Below are positions 35,419 through 44,144 of a stretch of DNA of 64,000 nt, piece by piece. Location of the stretch: NCBI RefSeq assembly GCF_023101145.1, contig NZ_CP073714.1, positions 4,526,001-4,590,000 of the forward strand, read 5' to 3'. The notes beneath the pieces are model-generated. The model did no database searches, was not told the DNA's origin, and worked only from the letters and a program-made list of their open reading frames with translations. Within the stretch, counting starts at the first letter, position 1. Each line of letters opens with the position of its first letter. The position numbers and the translations under genes were made by a program. The DNA comes from Paenibacillus pabuli. GTDB lineage: Bacteria; Bacillota; Bacilli; Paenibacillales; Paenibacillaceae.

Positions 35419-36296
35419 TTCAGGCTTTCCTCCACTTCATCCCGTGTCGGCATGCCTCCTTGTGCGCCGAATTTGGTCACGGATAGCGATGCAGCCCGGT
35501 TGGCGAATCTAATGCTGTCTTGCAGCGGTTTTCCTTCCGCCAGAGCGACCGCAAATGCGGCGTTAAACGTATCACCCGCTCCGGTTGTATCCACTGGTTC
35601 CACTTTGTAAGTAGGTACAACGATTTCCCGCTCTCCGTCAAAGTACCGAACTCCGTTGCTGCCCTCTGTAATAAACAACTTGTTTGGATATTTGCGCAGC
35701 GCCTCTGCCGGGGTCATCCCCTCAAACAAAATCTCGGCCTCATGCTCGTTCGGCGTGATATAAGCAGCTTTGTTGATGACCTCATCCGGTACTTTTCTGG
35801 CCGGAGCTGGATTCAACAAAAGAGGGGTTCCGCTATAGGCGCAAATTTCGCTGACACGAACAACGGTTTCCTCCGAGACTTCTTGTTGGATCAGCACAAT
35901 ATCGGCACTTTTGATTACTTCTGCTGCTTCATTGACATACGCGGGTGTAACTTCGCGATTTGCCGCCTCAACGAACACAATACTATTATCACCTTCTGCT
36001 AGCACGATATGAGCCGTGCCGCTTTCCATATGTGTAACCGGTTTCACATTTTGCGTATTTACGTGGTTTTCTTTGAAATTATTTAAAATGGCCGTACCGA
36101 ACGCATCATCGCCTACCCGGCCGATCATCGTAACTTCGGCTCCCAGCCTTGCTGCAGCGACTGCCTGATTTGCTCCTTTGCCCCCCGGCACTGTTTTGAA
36201 GCTGTCGCCAAGGACGGTTTCACCCGCCCCTGGCCGTCTTGAGGAAGTGACAACCAGATCCATGGAGCTGCTTCCAATTACGCATATTTTAGCCAT
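35415..36296 (-). CDS. rbsK: Ribokinase
   Basis: The 293-residue PfkB-family kinase has the N-terminal GSSSMDLVV, the glycine motif VPGGKGANQAVAAARLGA, and the catalytic GAGDTFNAAFAVAL near residue 250, whose Asp is the base. It phosphorylates D-ribose to ribose 5-phosphate. It overlaps rbsR by 8 bp and rbsD by 4 bp, so the operon is tightly coupled. Confidence 0.95.
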   Translation of the reverse strand: MAKICVIGSSSMDLVVTSSRRPGAGETVLGDSFKTVPGGKGANQAVAAARLGAEVTMIGRVGDDAFGTAILNNFKENHVNTQNVKPVTHMESGTAHIVLAEGDNSIVFVEAANREVTPAYVNEAAEVIKSADIVLIQQEVSEETVVRVSEICAYSGTPLLLNPAPARKVPDEVINKAAYITPNEHEAEILFEGMTPAEALRKYPNKLFITEGSNGVRYFDGEREIVVPTYKVEPVDTTGAGDTFNAAFAVALAEGKPLQDSIRFANRAASLSVTKFGAQGGMPTRDEVEESLK

Positions 36297-37278
36297 TCGA
36301 ATTCACCTTTCTTGTTGTGCCCCGTTCAATGAAACTGACAGGCAATTGTATGTGTTTGTTTTCGATTGGAGCTTGTTCCACAAGTTTGATTAGCAAACCG
36401 GCGGCTTCTCTTCCCATCTCGTATGCCGGTTGGCGAATGGTCGACAAGGCGGGCGATAGCAGGCTGCTCATTGGGATATCGTCGAAGCCAATAATCTGCA
36501 TATCTTCCGGAACTTTTTTTCCGATTCGCAATGCCTCGTGCAGCACCGCCATAGCCGCGATATCATTACTCGCAATAACTCCATCCGTATCACCGTACTT
36601 GCTAAAAAGCTCATCCGCCCATAAGCCGACATCATTAAAGGAAAAGGATGTCGTTTGGATGACGCGGTAATCCAGACCGGCCTCAAGTATGCTCTCGATT
36701 GCACCTTCAAAACGATCCTGCGCAGGTTTGATATGTGCCGGTCCCTGCATAACCGTAATTCGGCGGCTTCCGCGTTTGATGATCTCCCGCGCAGCCAGGC
36801 GCCCACCCTCTCTGCCATCCGCATATACGGAGGGACTGTCCAGCGGCGTCCTGTCCAGAAACACCACAGGGATCTTCAAGTTCTCATATATTGAAGAATG
36901 AGGGTAATTCGTTGAAGAGATTACGCCCACCACATTATTCTGGATAAAAGTCTGGATGTAATCCTTTTCCTTCTGTTCATCCTCATCACTATTTCCGAAA
37001 ATCAGTCTGAACTCCTGCTCCTGCATCCGGTCCTCTACACCACGTGCAAGCTGCGGAAAGTAAGGGTTTGCAATATCCGGTAGCAGCAGGCCAATCAGTT
37101 TGGACTTACGTTTGTATAAAGAGCGGGCCACTTCATTGGGAGAGAAGTTAAGCTGCTTAACCGCTTCCTCCACTTTCTTGCGAGTGTCCGCGTGAACATA
37201 ACCTCTTTCATTAATGACTCTTGATACAGTGGCTACCGAAACGCCAGCCAGATTAGCTACATCTTTAATCGTTGTCAT
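36289..37278 (-). CDS. rbsR: LacI-family ribose operon repressor
   Basis: The 329-residue protein starts with the LacI DNA-binding domain MTTIKDVANLAGVSVATVSR, followed by a ribose-binding-like effector domain. It is the first gene of the operon (order rbsRKDACB as in Bacillus subtilis), and the palindrome just upstream is its likely site, giving self-control released by ribose. AGGAGT precedes the ATG. Confidence 0.94.
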   Translation of the reverse strand: MTTIKDVANLAGVSVATVSRVINERGYVHADTRKKVEEAVKQLNFSPNEVARSLYKRKSKLIGLLLPDIANPYFPQLARGVEDRMQEQEFRLIFGNSDEDEQKEKDYIQTFIQNNVVGVISSTNYPHSSIYENLKIPVVFLDRTPLDSPSVYADGREGGRLAAREIIKRGSRRITVMQGPAHIKPAQDRFEGAIESILEAGLDYRVIQTTSFSFNDVGLWADELFSKYGDTDGVIASNDIAAMAVLHEALRIGKKVPEDMQIIGFDDIPMSSLLSPALSTIRQPAYEMGREAAGLLIKLVEQAPIENKHIQLPVSFIERGTTRKVNSNG

Positions 37279-37580
37279 GAACGTTCACTCCTAATGTGTA
37301 ACCGGTTACAGATATGAAAATATCACATTTATTTAAATTTGACAATGCTTTTATTGCTGGAAATTTATCCAAGCAGCCAAAAAATCATAACTCAAGAGAG
37401 GATTCAACTATCTTGGGTGCACCCTCCAATTAAAGCCTCGATCGATTTGGCATGAAAGAATTGAATAGTTATGTGCAGCCTTAAGTGGTTATAATAGAAC
37501 ATTTAAGATACATGCTTTAGGTGGAAGGCTTGCCTTAAATTCGACCTATCCATTAGATTAGATATTGGAGGTGTAGATCA
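37279..37580. other. Divergent gap between rbsR and the MaoC gene
   Basis: These 302 bp hold the rbs promoter and operator at the left. Further right, TATAAT at 37490-37495 is a possible -10 for the MaoC gene, without a good -35. I see no other coding frame. Confidence 0.6.
37297..37345 (-). promoter_or_regulatory. rbs promoter with palindromic operator/cre box
   Basis: On the minus strand, TTGTCA (37340-37345) and TATTTT (37317-37322) are 17 bp apart. The perfect palindrome TGTAACCGGTTACA (37297-37310) starts 6 bp after the -10, over the start of transcription. It fits a LacI-family RbsR operator and also every position of the CcpA cre consensus. Confidence 0.8.
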
Positions 37581-38006
37581 TTGAAATTTAACGAGTATGT
37601 TAAAGGCGAGTCTTATAGAACAGAATCTATTCAATTGTCGAAGAAGGATATTATTGATTTTGCGAAATTTTATGATCCTCAATATATGCATGTTGACGAA
37701 ACAAAAGCCAAAGAAGGCCGCTTTGGCAGCCTCATTGCTTCAGGTATGCAGACAATGAACACGTCTTTCAAGCTTTGGGTGGAATTAGGGTTATATGGAG
37801 AAGATATTGTTGCAGGAACGGGCATGAATCACATAAAGTTCATCAAACCTGTGTTCCCAGATGATGAAATTCATGTTCTAGCCGAAGTAGTTGATTTGGC
37901 TCCAAAAAGGAATTATGGTGGTATCGTTACCGTATTGCTTACTACTTTTAATCAACATAATGAAAAGGTCTTTCAGGCAGAATTAAGTGCTCTGATTAGT
38001 AATTGA
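37581..38006 (+). CDS. MaoC-like hotdog-fold dehydratase
   Basis: The 141-residue protein starts at a TTG at 37581, 7 nt after GGAGGTG. It is a single hotdog domain with the hydratase signature FYDPQYMHVDETKAKEGRFG then LIASGMQTM, where the Asp and His act in catalysis. Members hydrate enoyl-CoA thioesters. It stands alone, so the acyl-CoA substrate is unknown. Confidence 0.85.
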   Translation: MKFNEYVKGESYRTESIQLSKKDIIDFAKFYDPQYMHVDETKAKEGRFGSLIASGMQTMNTSFKLWVELGLYGEDIVAGTGMNHIKFIKPVFPDDEIHVLAEVVDLAPKRNYGGIVTVLLTTFNQHNEKVFQAELSALISN

Positions 38007-38044
38007 ATTTGTACGATAAGGTTTCGTTAGGATATTGAAAATAA

Positions 38045-38080
38045 AACCGACCGCACATCAGGCCTGATGTACGGTCGGTT
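38045..38080 (-). terminator. Terminator of the rph-like gene, shared with the MaoC gene
   Basis: AACCGACCG-x-ACATCAGG pairs with CCTGATGT-x-CGGTCGGTT with a single internal mismatch; on the minus strand TTTTATTTT follows. Confidence 0.85.
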
Positions 38081-38104
38081 ACTACACAATTTTAGTCATG
38101 ACCA

Positions 38105-40720
38105 TTACAAAATTTCGATGTATCCTTCTGTTCCATGTACCCGAATTTGCTGACCATCTTTTATTCGTTGGGTTGCATTTCCCACTCCGACTATGGCTGG
38201 CAACCCATATTCACGTGCAATCACTGCACCATGGGTCATCAATCCACCCACTTCGGTGACTAGACCTTTAATAGATACGAATAAGGGTGTCCAGCTCGGA
38301 TCCGTATAGGGGGTGACCAGTATATCTCCATCTTCCAGATCAGCATCTTCAATATTGAAGATGACACGTGCTCGTCCCTCTACGACTCCGGAAGAAACAG
38401 GCAGCCCTATAATAGCATTCGCTGGCAGATTTTCACGTTGGTACTGCCCTGAAATGATTTCACCATCAGACGTGATCACACGAGGTGGAGTTAGTTTTTC
38501 ATAAAATCTATAATCTTCTTTCCGTTTAGTGATGAGTTCTCCATCCAATTTATTGCTGCGTACGACTTCACGAAGTTCTTCAAAAGTCAGATAGAATATA
38601 TCCTCTTTTTCAGTAATAACGCCCACTTGTACAAGTCGTTCAGCTTCTTTCAATAAAGCCTGCTTGTATACAAAGTAACGGTTGATCATGCCGTATTTGG
38701 GATATTCCCGATAACCGATGAAATTACGAACCAGGTCGATCATTCGTTTCGTTTCCTGGGCTTTATGTTCACCATCAGGCAATAGTTTTAATTGATCCAA
38801 AACTTCCTGTTCTTTCTTCAACGCTTCCTGTCGCCCTTGCTCAAATTTCCGTTGGCTTTCATTAGGTTCAAAGTTCTTGATATTACCCAGAATCATTGGC
38901 ACAAGCGTAATGGGTTTTTCACTCCAACGGGTTCGGGTCAGATCAATTTCTCCGGCACACCGCATTCCATATTTGTCCAGATAACCCTGAATGGCATCCC
39001 GTGCTTCCTGTCCGCCCTCCACCTTACCCAGCTCATCCAAAAAGTTATCCTCTTTCACATGCTGTAAATAAGCGATGACTTCCGGATAAGGGCGAATCAC
39101 ATCTGCAACATCGAGTAACGCCAAACCCATTTCTGAAGTGATATTGTTAGGTACAGATTGAGAGAGCGTATCTGCTGCATTTTTTTCACCTAACCACTCT
39201 TTTATGTTTTCATTGATCCATGCTGAAGCCTTCATGGCAGTCATAAACACATTTGAACTTCGTGGGTTCGATAGAAATTTCTTCAATTCTTGGAGATCTT
39301 CAAGGATAAAATCAAACAATTGCAACCCAGATTTCTTTTGGATGCTACGTTTCAGCTTTTCTATCGAGTCTTGATTGCTCTTAATTAAATCAGAGACAAT
39401 AGTTGAATCATTTTCAATATCTGCTTGAAAAGTCTTAGACGCGCCCAGTTTATTGTTAGTAGGAGGACTTGATGCTGTCTCATCAGCAGGTACCAACTTT
39501 ATGAAATTCTCTCGCTTGAGTATGGTTGTAAGTGCGTCCTTAAGGAGCGGATCGGATTGTTCCATGGTATTTATGAAGTTTTCTCTCATGACAGGCGAAG
39601 CCAGCCTAGCCGTAATATCAACAAACAATCTTCCACCAGCTATACGCATAGGTGCCGGAGTCGTTAATAGAAAGAAAGATAAGCCCAGAGGTTTCATGGG
39701 ATCAGTCATCATTTGTTGATGACCCACAGATAAGTACACATGATTTTCCTGGTCACTCGCTTCAGGGATCGGGTACAACGTTGTGATTGGCCGACTTTGG
39801 ACAATATAAAACATATCATCCGCCAAACACCATTCGATATCCTGTGGAAAACCAAAATGTGCTTCAATCTGTCTTCCCATGCTTGCCAGTTCTAGAATTT
39901 GTTGTTCAGTAAGTGTTTGCGTCTGCTGCAGAACGGGATCGACCTGATGGGTATACGTCCCACCATCTTTCCGTCCATAGATGGCCAACGTTTTGGTGGC
40001 TATCCTCTTATCGACAATTTCACCTTCCCGCACTTTATAACAATCGGCAGATACCAAGCCGGACACCAGCGCCTCACCAAGTCCAAAACTGGCGTCGATG
40101 GAAAGTAGTTTCCGGTTGGATGTGATCGGATCAGCTGTAAATAAAATTCCTGAGGCCGTTGGGAAAACCATCTTTTGAATGATAACGGATAAATGCACCT
40201 GACCATGATCAAATCCATTTTGCATACGATAGATTACCGCGCGATCGGTAAACAGGGAAGCCCAGCATTTGCTGATATGCTGCATGATTGCTTCTTTCCC
40301 AATGATATTTAAGTACGTGTCTTGTTGACCAGCAAAAGAGGCATGTGGTAAATCTTCAGCGGTCGCACTGGAACGTACTGCATATGCATGTCCTTCTCCA
40401 AACTTGGAGAGATAGTCAGCAACTTCTTTTTCAACATCGGCAGGAATGTCTACGCTCATAATAAGTTCTCTGATCTGTCTGCTGATTTCAACAATTTGCT
40501 CTCGTTCATCTACTTTCATCATCGTTAATTGATCCAGCAAAGAATGATACGTTTCGTTTTGTTCTATGGCTTTTTGGTATCCAACGGTTGTCACACAAAA
40601 TCCTTCGGGAACCACTACTCCTTCAATCTTGGATAACTTCGCTAGATTTAACCCTTTTCCACCAACGAGCGCAAGCTGCAATTTTTCCATTTCCTGAAAT
40701 CCGATAACCAAAGAACTCAT
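38105..40720 (-). CDS. rph: Rifampin phosphotransferase / PEP synthase-like protein
   Basis: The 871-residue protein has an N-terminal ATP-grasp domain (VGGKGLNLAKLS; YAVRSSATAEDLPHASFAGQ), a large middle domain (about 320-760), and a C-terminal swivelling domain with phosphohistidine H830 in GGLMTHGAVIAREYG. Length and layout match rifampin phosphotransferases such as those of Listeria and Paenibacillus (about 865 residues) better than true PEP synthases (about 790), where the catalytic C-terminal barrel follows the His domain. Here the His domain is last, as in Rph. It would inactivate rifamycins using ATP. Many database entries call such genes PEP synthase. AGGGGAG precedes the ATG. Confidence 0.82.
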   Translation of the reverse strand: MSSLVIGFQEMEKLQLALVGGKGLNLAKLSKIEGVVVPEGFCVTTVGYQKAIEQNETYHSLLDQLTMMKVDEREQIVEISRQIRELIMSVDIPADVEKEVADYLSKFGEGHAYAVRSSATAEDLPHASFAGQQDTYLNIIGKEAIMQHISKCWASLFTDRAVIYRMQNGFDHGQVHLSVIIQKMVFPTASGILFTADPITSNRKLLSIDASFGLGEALVSGLVSADCYKVREGEIVDKRIATKTLAIYGRKDGGTYTHQVDPVLQQTQTLTEQQILELASMGRQIEAHFGFPQDIEWCLADDMFYIVQSRPITTLYPIPEASDQENHVYLSVGHQQMMTDPMKPLGLSFFLLTTPAPMRIAGGRLFVDITARLASPVMRENFINTMEQSDPLLKDALTTILKRENFIKLVPADETASSPPTNNKLGASKTFQADIENDSTIVSDLIKSNQDSIEKLKRSIQKKSGLQLFDFILEDLQELKKFLSNPRSSNVFMTAMKASAWINENIKEWLGEKNAADTLSQSVPNNITSEMGLALLDVADVIRPYPEVIAYLQHVKEDNFLDELGKVEGGQEARDAIQGYLDKYGMRCAGEIDLTRTRWSEKPITLVPMILGNIKNFEPNESQRKFEQGRQEALKKEQEVLDQLKLLPDGEHKAQETKRMIDLVRNFIGYREYPKYGMINRYFVYKQALLKEAERLVQVGVITEKEDIFYLTFEELREVVRSNKLDGELITKRKEDYRFYEKLTPPRVITSDGEIISGQYQRENLPANAIIGLPVSSGVVEGRARVIFNIEDADLEDGDILVTPYTDPSWTPLFVSIKGLVTEVGGLMTHGAVIAREYGLPAIVGVGNATQRIKDGQQIRVHGTEGYIEIL

Positions 40721-40874
40721 TCATATCTCCCCTAACCGATAAATTGAGAAAAAAACATTTGACAAAGAGTTTACCGCCATGTTAAGATTTAAATATAAGA
40801 TAAGATGCTTATTTCATTTTAAATCAAAAAGCGTAATCTGATTATATCATTGTGTTTATTTATTTACAATATTG

Positions 40875-40906
40875 AAGAACCTGGTTAAATCACCAGGTTC
40901 TTTTTT
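40875..40906 (+). terminator. Orphan terminator hairpin ahead of the EamA gene
   Basis: AAGAACCTGGT pairs perfectly with ACCAGGTTCTT, with a 6-nt loop, followed by TTTT. It has no gene upstream on this strand. Confidence 0.75.
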
Positions 40907-40965
40907 GCCTGTCTTCAACTTGAATTCTACGGTCAGCATCTTCTGAATTCCGAATGAAGTCAACA

Positions 40966-41007
40966 GAAAAAGCAGCCTGCCCTCGAATGAGGTTGGGTTG
41001 CTTTTTC
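40966..41007. terminator. Second orphan terminator-like hairpin
   Basis: GAAAAAGCA pairs with TGCTTTTTC, with a partly paired inner part capped by CCTC/GAGG. It lies 60 bp after the first hairpin. Confidence 0.6.
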
Positions 41008-41163
41008 CGTTACGGTATTTTCCCAGGAGCGGTAAACTCTAATAGCCATCTTCCCTGTAGTGTCCACGCTTTTTCATTTTTTTGTTACAGCTACTGGCAG
41101 TTTGTGATATGGTCAGTGAGGTGCGATCTGCCGTACACATTTACATATCATGCGAGGAGAAGA

Positions 41164-42114
41164 TTGAAAGTGAATGAGATCAAAGCAATGGAGAAACCGA
41201 TCAAATTTAGCGATCCTTTATTTGTAACGTTAGTTGCGAGTATATGTTGCTTGTTATGGGGAAGTGCCTACCCGTTTATTAAGCTTGGATATATTGCTTT
41301 TGACATCCTGTCAGAAGATATCCCATCAAAATTTGTATTTGCGGGTTATCGATTTATTTTAGCGGGATTACTGCTCCTGTTTTTGTTTCGTGTCATTACT
41401 AAACGGAAATTTGAGCTGTCTGGACGACAATTTTCAAGCTTAGTATTACTTGGTGTGTTCCAAACGGGGCTGCAGTATATGTTTTTTTATGTGGGCGTAG
41501 CCAATATAACCGGTGTCAAAGGTTCAATTATGAATGCAACAACGACCTTTTTCAGTGTTGTTCTAGCTCATTTTCTATATAAAAATGATAAACTGAGCAA
41601 AAATAAAGTAGTCGGCTGTTTGCTAGGATTTATTGGCGTAATTATTGTTAATTTCCACTCCGATCTGCTGGAGTTCTCCTTCTCTCTCACAGGTGAAGGC
41701 TTCGTTATAATTGCGGCTCTTATTTTTTCCATTACGGCCATTTATGCAAAACATTTAACTGGCTCGATCGACGTTCTGGTCATTACCGGATTTAGCCTGT
41801 TTGTCGGCGGACTGGCACTCACCCTACTGGGCCTCATGCTCGGGGGCCGGGTTACGCATTTTACACTTGAATCAGCGGGTATCTTGATTTATTTAGTTTT
41901 ACTTTCATCAGCCGCATTTTGCTTGTGGAATCTGCTTCTGAAATACAACAAAGTCGGGAAAGTATCTGTATATAACTTCCTTATCCCTGTGTTTGGCACA
42001 CTGCTCTCGGCGTTGTTCTTGGGAGAAACGATTATGGAAGTAAAAAATCTAATCGCATTGCTGTTCGTGTCGGTCGGTATTTATATGGTCAATCGAGTAA
42101 CCTTGTCAAAATAA
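41164..42114 (+). CDS. EamA/DMT-family transporter
   Basis: The frame is open from 40954, but the first 70 codons are not membrane-like and lack a ribosome site. GAGGAGA lies just before a TTG at 41164 and a GTG at 41170; I use the TTG, giving 316 residues. The protein has ten membrane segments in two EamA repeats (SICCLLWGSAYPFIKLGYIA; LLSSAAFCLWNLLLKYN). Members export or import small metabolites; the substrate is unknown. Confidence 0.85.
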   Translation: MKVNEIKAMEKPIKFSDPLFVTLVASICCLLWGSAYPFIKLGYIAFDILSEDIPSKFVFAGYRFILAGLLLLFLFRVITKRKFELSGRQFSSLVLLGVFQTGLQYMFFYVGVANITGVKGSIMNATTTFFSVVLAHFLYKNDKLSKNKVVGCLLGFIGVIIVNFHSDLLEFSFSLTGEGFVIIAALIFSITAIYAKHLTGSIDVLVITGFSLFVGGLALTLLGLMLGGRVTHFTLESAGILIYLVLLSSAAFCLWNLLLKYNKVGKVSVYNFLIPVFGTLLSALFLGETIMEVKNLIALLFVSVGIYMVNRVTLSK

Positions 42115-42183
42115 TGTTTTTCTTTCCATACGAATGGGGACTACCCACCTAAGATTTGGTACAAGAACTTACTCTCTCAATAC

Positions 42184-42213
42184 AAAAAAGGTCGCTCATT
42201 AGCGACCTTTTTT
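42184..42213. terminator. Bidirectional terminator between EamA and serine hydrolase genes
   Basis: AAAAAAGGTCGCT pairs perfectly with AGCGACCTTTTTT around a 4-nt loop. Confidence 0.92.
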
Positions 42214-42237
42214 GTATTTAAGCCTCACCTTTTCGCA

Positions 42238-43371
42238 TTACAAACAGGAATAAACAACATTGCGCAAGCGGCGATGAACATAAGGCTCCTGATTGTTCAA
42301 CAGGTGCTGTGCATACATGACCGTGAGTTCGGAGTCTGGATCAATGATGGCCATGCAGCCAGCAGCACCACTCCATCCAAATTCACCAAGTGGGCTTAAC
42401 GAACCGCTTCCTGCTTTGGAGACATGTGTACGTACCCCCAACCCATAACCATACCCGCCCATATGATCCCAGGAGTAATCACCACGGGTCATATCGTTCA
42501 GATGGTCTGTGCGCATCAGTTCCACTGAAGCCGGTGACAGAATGCGCACGCCTTCCGGACTGGTTCCGCGTCCAGTCAGCATGTTCAGGAACAGCGCATA
42601 ATCGCTGACGGTGGACAATAGTCCGGCACCGCCGCTCTCTAATTCAGTCCCTACCCGGAATCCGTTCCCATCCATACGAACGGCTTTCTCAAGCTCATCA
42701 TTGTATGCATACTGCGGGATCAGACGGGCCTGCTGTTCAGCGTTCAGATCAAACGCTGTATCGTTCATACCGAGTGGTCCGGTAATTTCTTCTTGCAGAT
42801 ACGTACCAAAACGTCTGCCACTTACAACCTCCACCAAAGCTCCGAGAACATCATGGCACATGCTGTAGTTCCACTGTGTACCTGGTTCAAACAGAAGCGG
42901 TTCCTTGGCGAGCGCTTTCGCGAAATCGCGTGTTGGCAGTTGGCCATTGGTGTTCTTCACGGCTTCCTGAATGCTCGGTGAACCAATGTCATAGGAGAAT
43001 CCAGCAGTCATCGTAAACAAGTCACGTACCGTAATCGCTCTTGTTGCTTTTTCCAGTCTGAGCTCGCCGTTTGATAAAGTTTTCTTCACCGTCATCTCGG
43101 CATATTCCGGCAGATAGTCGGAAACCGGATCACTCAGCAGCATTTGCCCTCTCTCTACAAGTTGAAGCGCTGCCACACAGGTCATAATTTTCGTCATGGA
43201 GTAGAGATTAAAGATCGCCCCATCGCCGATTGGCGTTTGCTCCTCCAGATTGGCGTAACCATTCCGGTAACGGAAAACGGTATCATTTTGATGCATCACA
43301 AGCACCTCTGCCCACGGAATTCTCCATGACGTAATGCGGTCAATAAATGTAGCAAGCGGTTTAAAGTCCAT
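42238..43371 (-). CDS. Serine hydrolase of the beta-lactamase (class C-like) family
   Basis: The 377-residue protein has the S-x-x-K motif at S58-K61 (LYSMTKIMTC), the Y-x-x motif in WNYSMCHDVLGAL, and a C-terminal FGWSGAAGC segment replacing the KTG or HxG motif. It has no signal peptide, so it is cytoplasmic and probably an esterase or peptidase rather than a true beta-lactamase. It stands alone. Confidence 0.88.
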   Translation of the reverse strand: MDFKPLATFIDRITSWRIPWAEVLVMHQNDTVFRYRNGYANLEEQTPIGDGAIFNLYSMTKIMTCVAALQLVERGQMLLSDPVSDYLPEYAEMTVKKTLSNGELRLEKATRAITVRDLFTMTAGFSYDIGSPSIQEAVKNTNGQLPTRDFAKALAKEPLLFEPGTQWNYSMCHDVLGALVEVVSGRRFGTYLQEEITGPLGMNDTAFDLNAEQQARLIPQYAYNDELEKAVRMDGNGFRVGTELESGGAGLLSTVSDYALFLNMLTGRGTSPEGVRILSPASVELMRTDHLNDMTRGDYSWDHMGGYGYGLGVRTHVSKAGSGSLSPLGEFGWSGAAGCMAIIDPDSELTVMYAQHLLNNQEPYVHRRLRNVVYSCL

Positions 43372-43537
43372 ACTTCCCCGTCCTTCTATGTAGAATCGTT
43401 TATCACTGCACTAAATGGGCCTGTGTTTATGCACATGACCCACATAGTATTAATATACGACCATTCGTATGCATTGACCATATCTAATAGAAAGCAACTT
43501 TAAACTATTTGCACAATTTTTAGGATCCGCTCGATGA

Positions 43538-44053
43538 CTATAGGGTTTTGACCATAATAAAATCGATTTGCTCCTCGTCCCCCATGTAAAAAGAGTGTGA
43601 ACCGGTTTGAACAAACCCCATCTTCCTGTAAAAAGCAATGGCATTGTCATTCTTTTCCCATACTCCGAGCCAGATTTCCTTCTTTTTGTATTCCAATGCG
43701 GTCTCCACGGCTTTATTGAGCAAATCTTTACCCAGACCATGCTTTTGGAATTTATTTCTAATATAAATCCTCTCAATTTCAAGTGAAGCATCACTCATTT
43801 TTTCAGATTGGGCGCCATCCCTGTTCAACTTTAGATATCCAGCTAGTTCATCATTGTAGTAGACGAAAAAAATGTCTGAACAGCTATTGGACAGTTCAGT
43901 CTCCAACTGTTTAGCGTTAAAGGCTCTTTCCAGATAGGCTTTCATATTGTCATGAGAATTCTGATCCTTAAAGGTATCGTTGAACGTTTCTATGCTGATC
44001 TCTTGTAGTTTTTGTAAATCCTCGCGACTGCAAGCTTTTATTTCCACTGTCAT
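43538..44053 (-). CDS. paiA: PaiA-like spermidine/spermine N-acetyltransferase
   Basis: The 171-residue GNAT protein closely follows Bacillus subtilis PaiA in memory: CSREDLQKLQEISIETFNDT at the start, acetyl-CoA motif RNKFQKHGLGKDLLNKA, and the end FVQTGSHSFYMGDEEQIDF. PaiA acetylates polyamines and lowers their level. The partner paiB is not adjacent. An nspC-like polyamine gene lies at the right end of the window. Confidence 0.88.
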   Translation of the reverse strand: MTVEIKACSREDLQKLQEISIETFNDTFKDQNSHDNMKAYLERAFNAKQLETELSNSCSDIFFVYYNDELAGYLKLNRDGAQSEKMSDASLEIERIYIRNKFQKHGLGKDLLNKAVETALEYKKKEIWLGVWEKNDNAIAFYRKMGFVQTGSHSFYMGDEEQIDFIMVKTL

Positions 44054-44110
44054 TATGATGTATCGCTCCTTCTATGAATCAATAATGTATTTAAAAATAA
44101 CTCATCTTTT

Positions 44111-44128
44111 TTGTTGCATATACAACAA
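44111..44128 (-). promoter_or_regulatory. Inverted repeat upstream of paiA
   Basis: TTGTTGCATATACAACAA has 6-bp perfect arms around a 6-bp centre, about 58 bp before the paiA start. It could be an operator. Confidence 0.35.
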
Positions 44129-44144
44129 TTATCATACACTTAAT

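Larger units (their letters stand above)
40721..41163. other. Divergent 443-bp gap with two tandem terminator-like hairpins
   Basis: No supported gene lies here. It holds two hairpins (40875-40906 and 40966-41007) between the rph start and the EamA gene. The longest frame reads into the EamA gene from 40954 but crosses the second hairpin and has no ribosome site. Confidence 0.7.

Noticed and set aside
40954..41163. Upstream extension of the EamA frame
   Set aside because: It crosses a terminator hairpin, has no ribosome site, and reads as non-membrane sequence unlike the family.
43450..43794. Minus-strand frame of 114 codons overlapping paiA
   Set aside because: It is another frame of the paiA coding sequence and has no independent start or family match.
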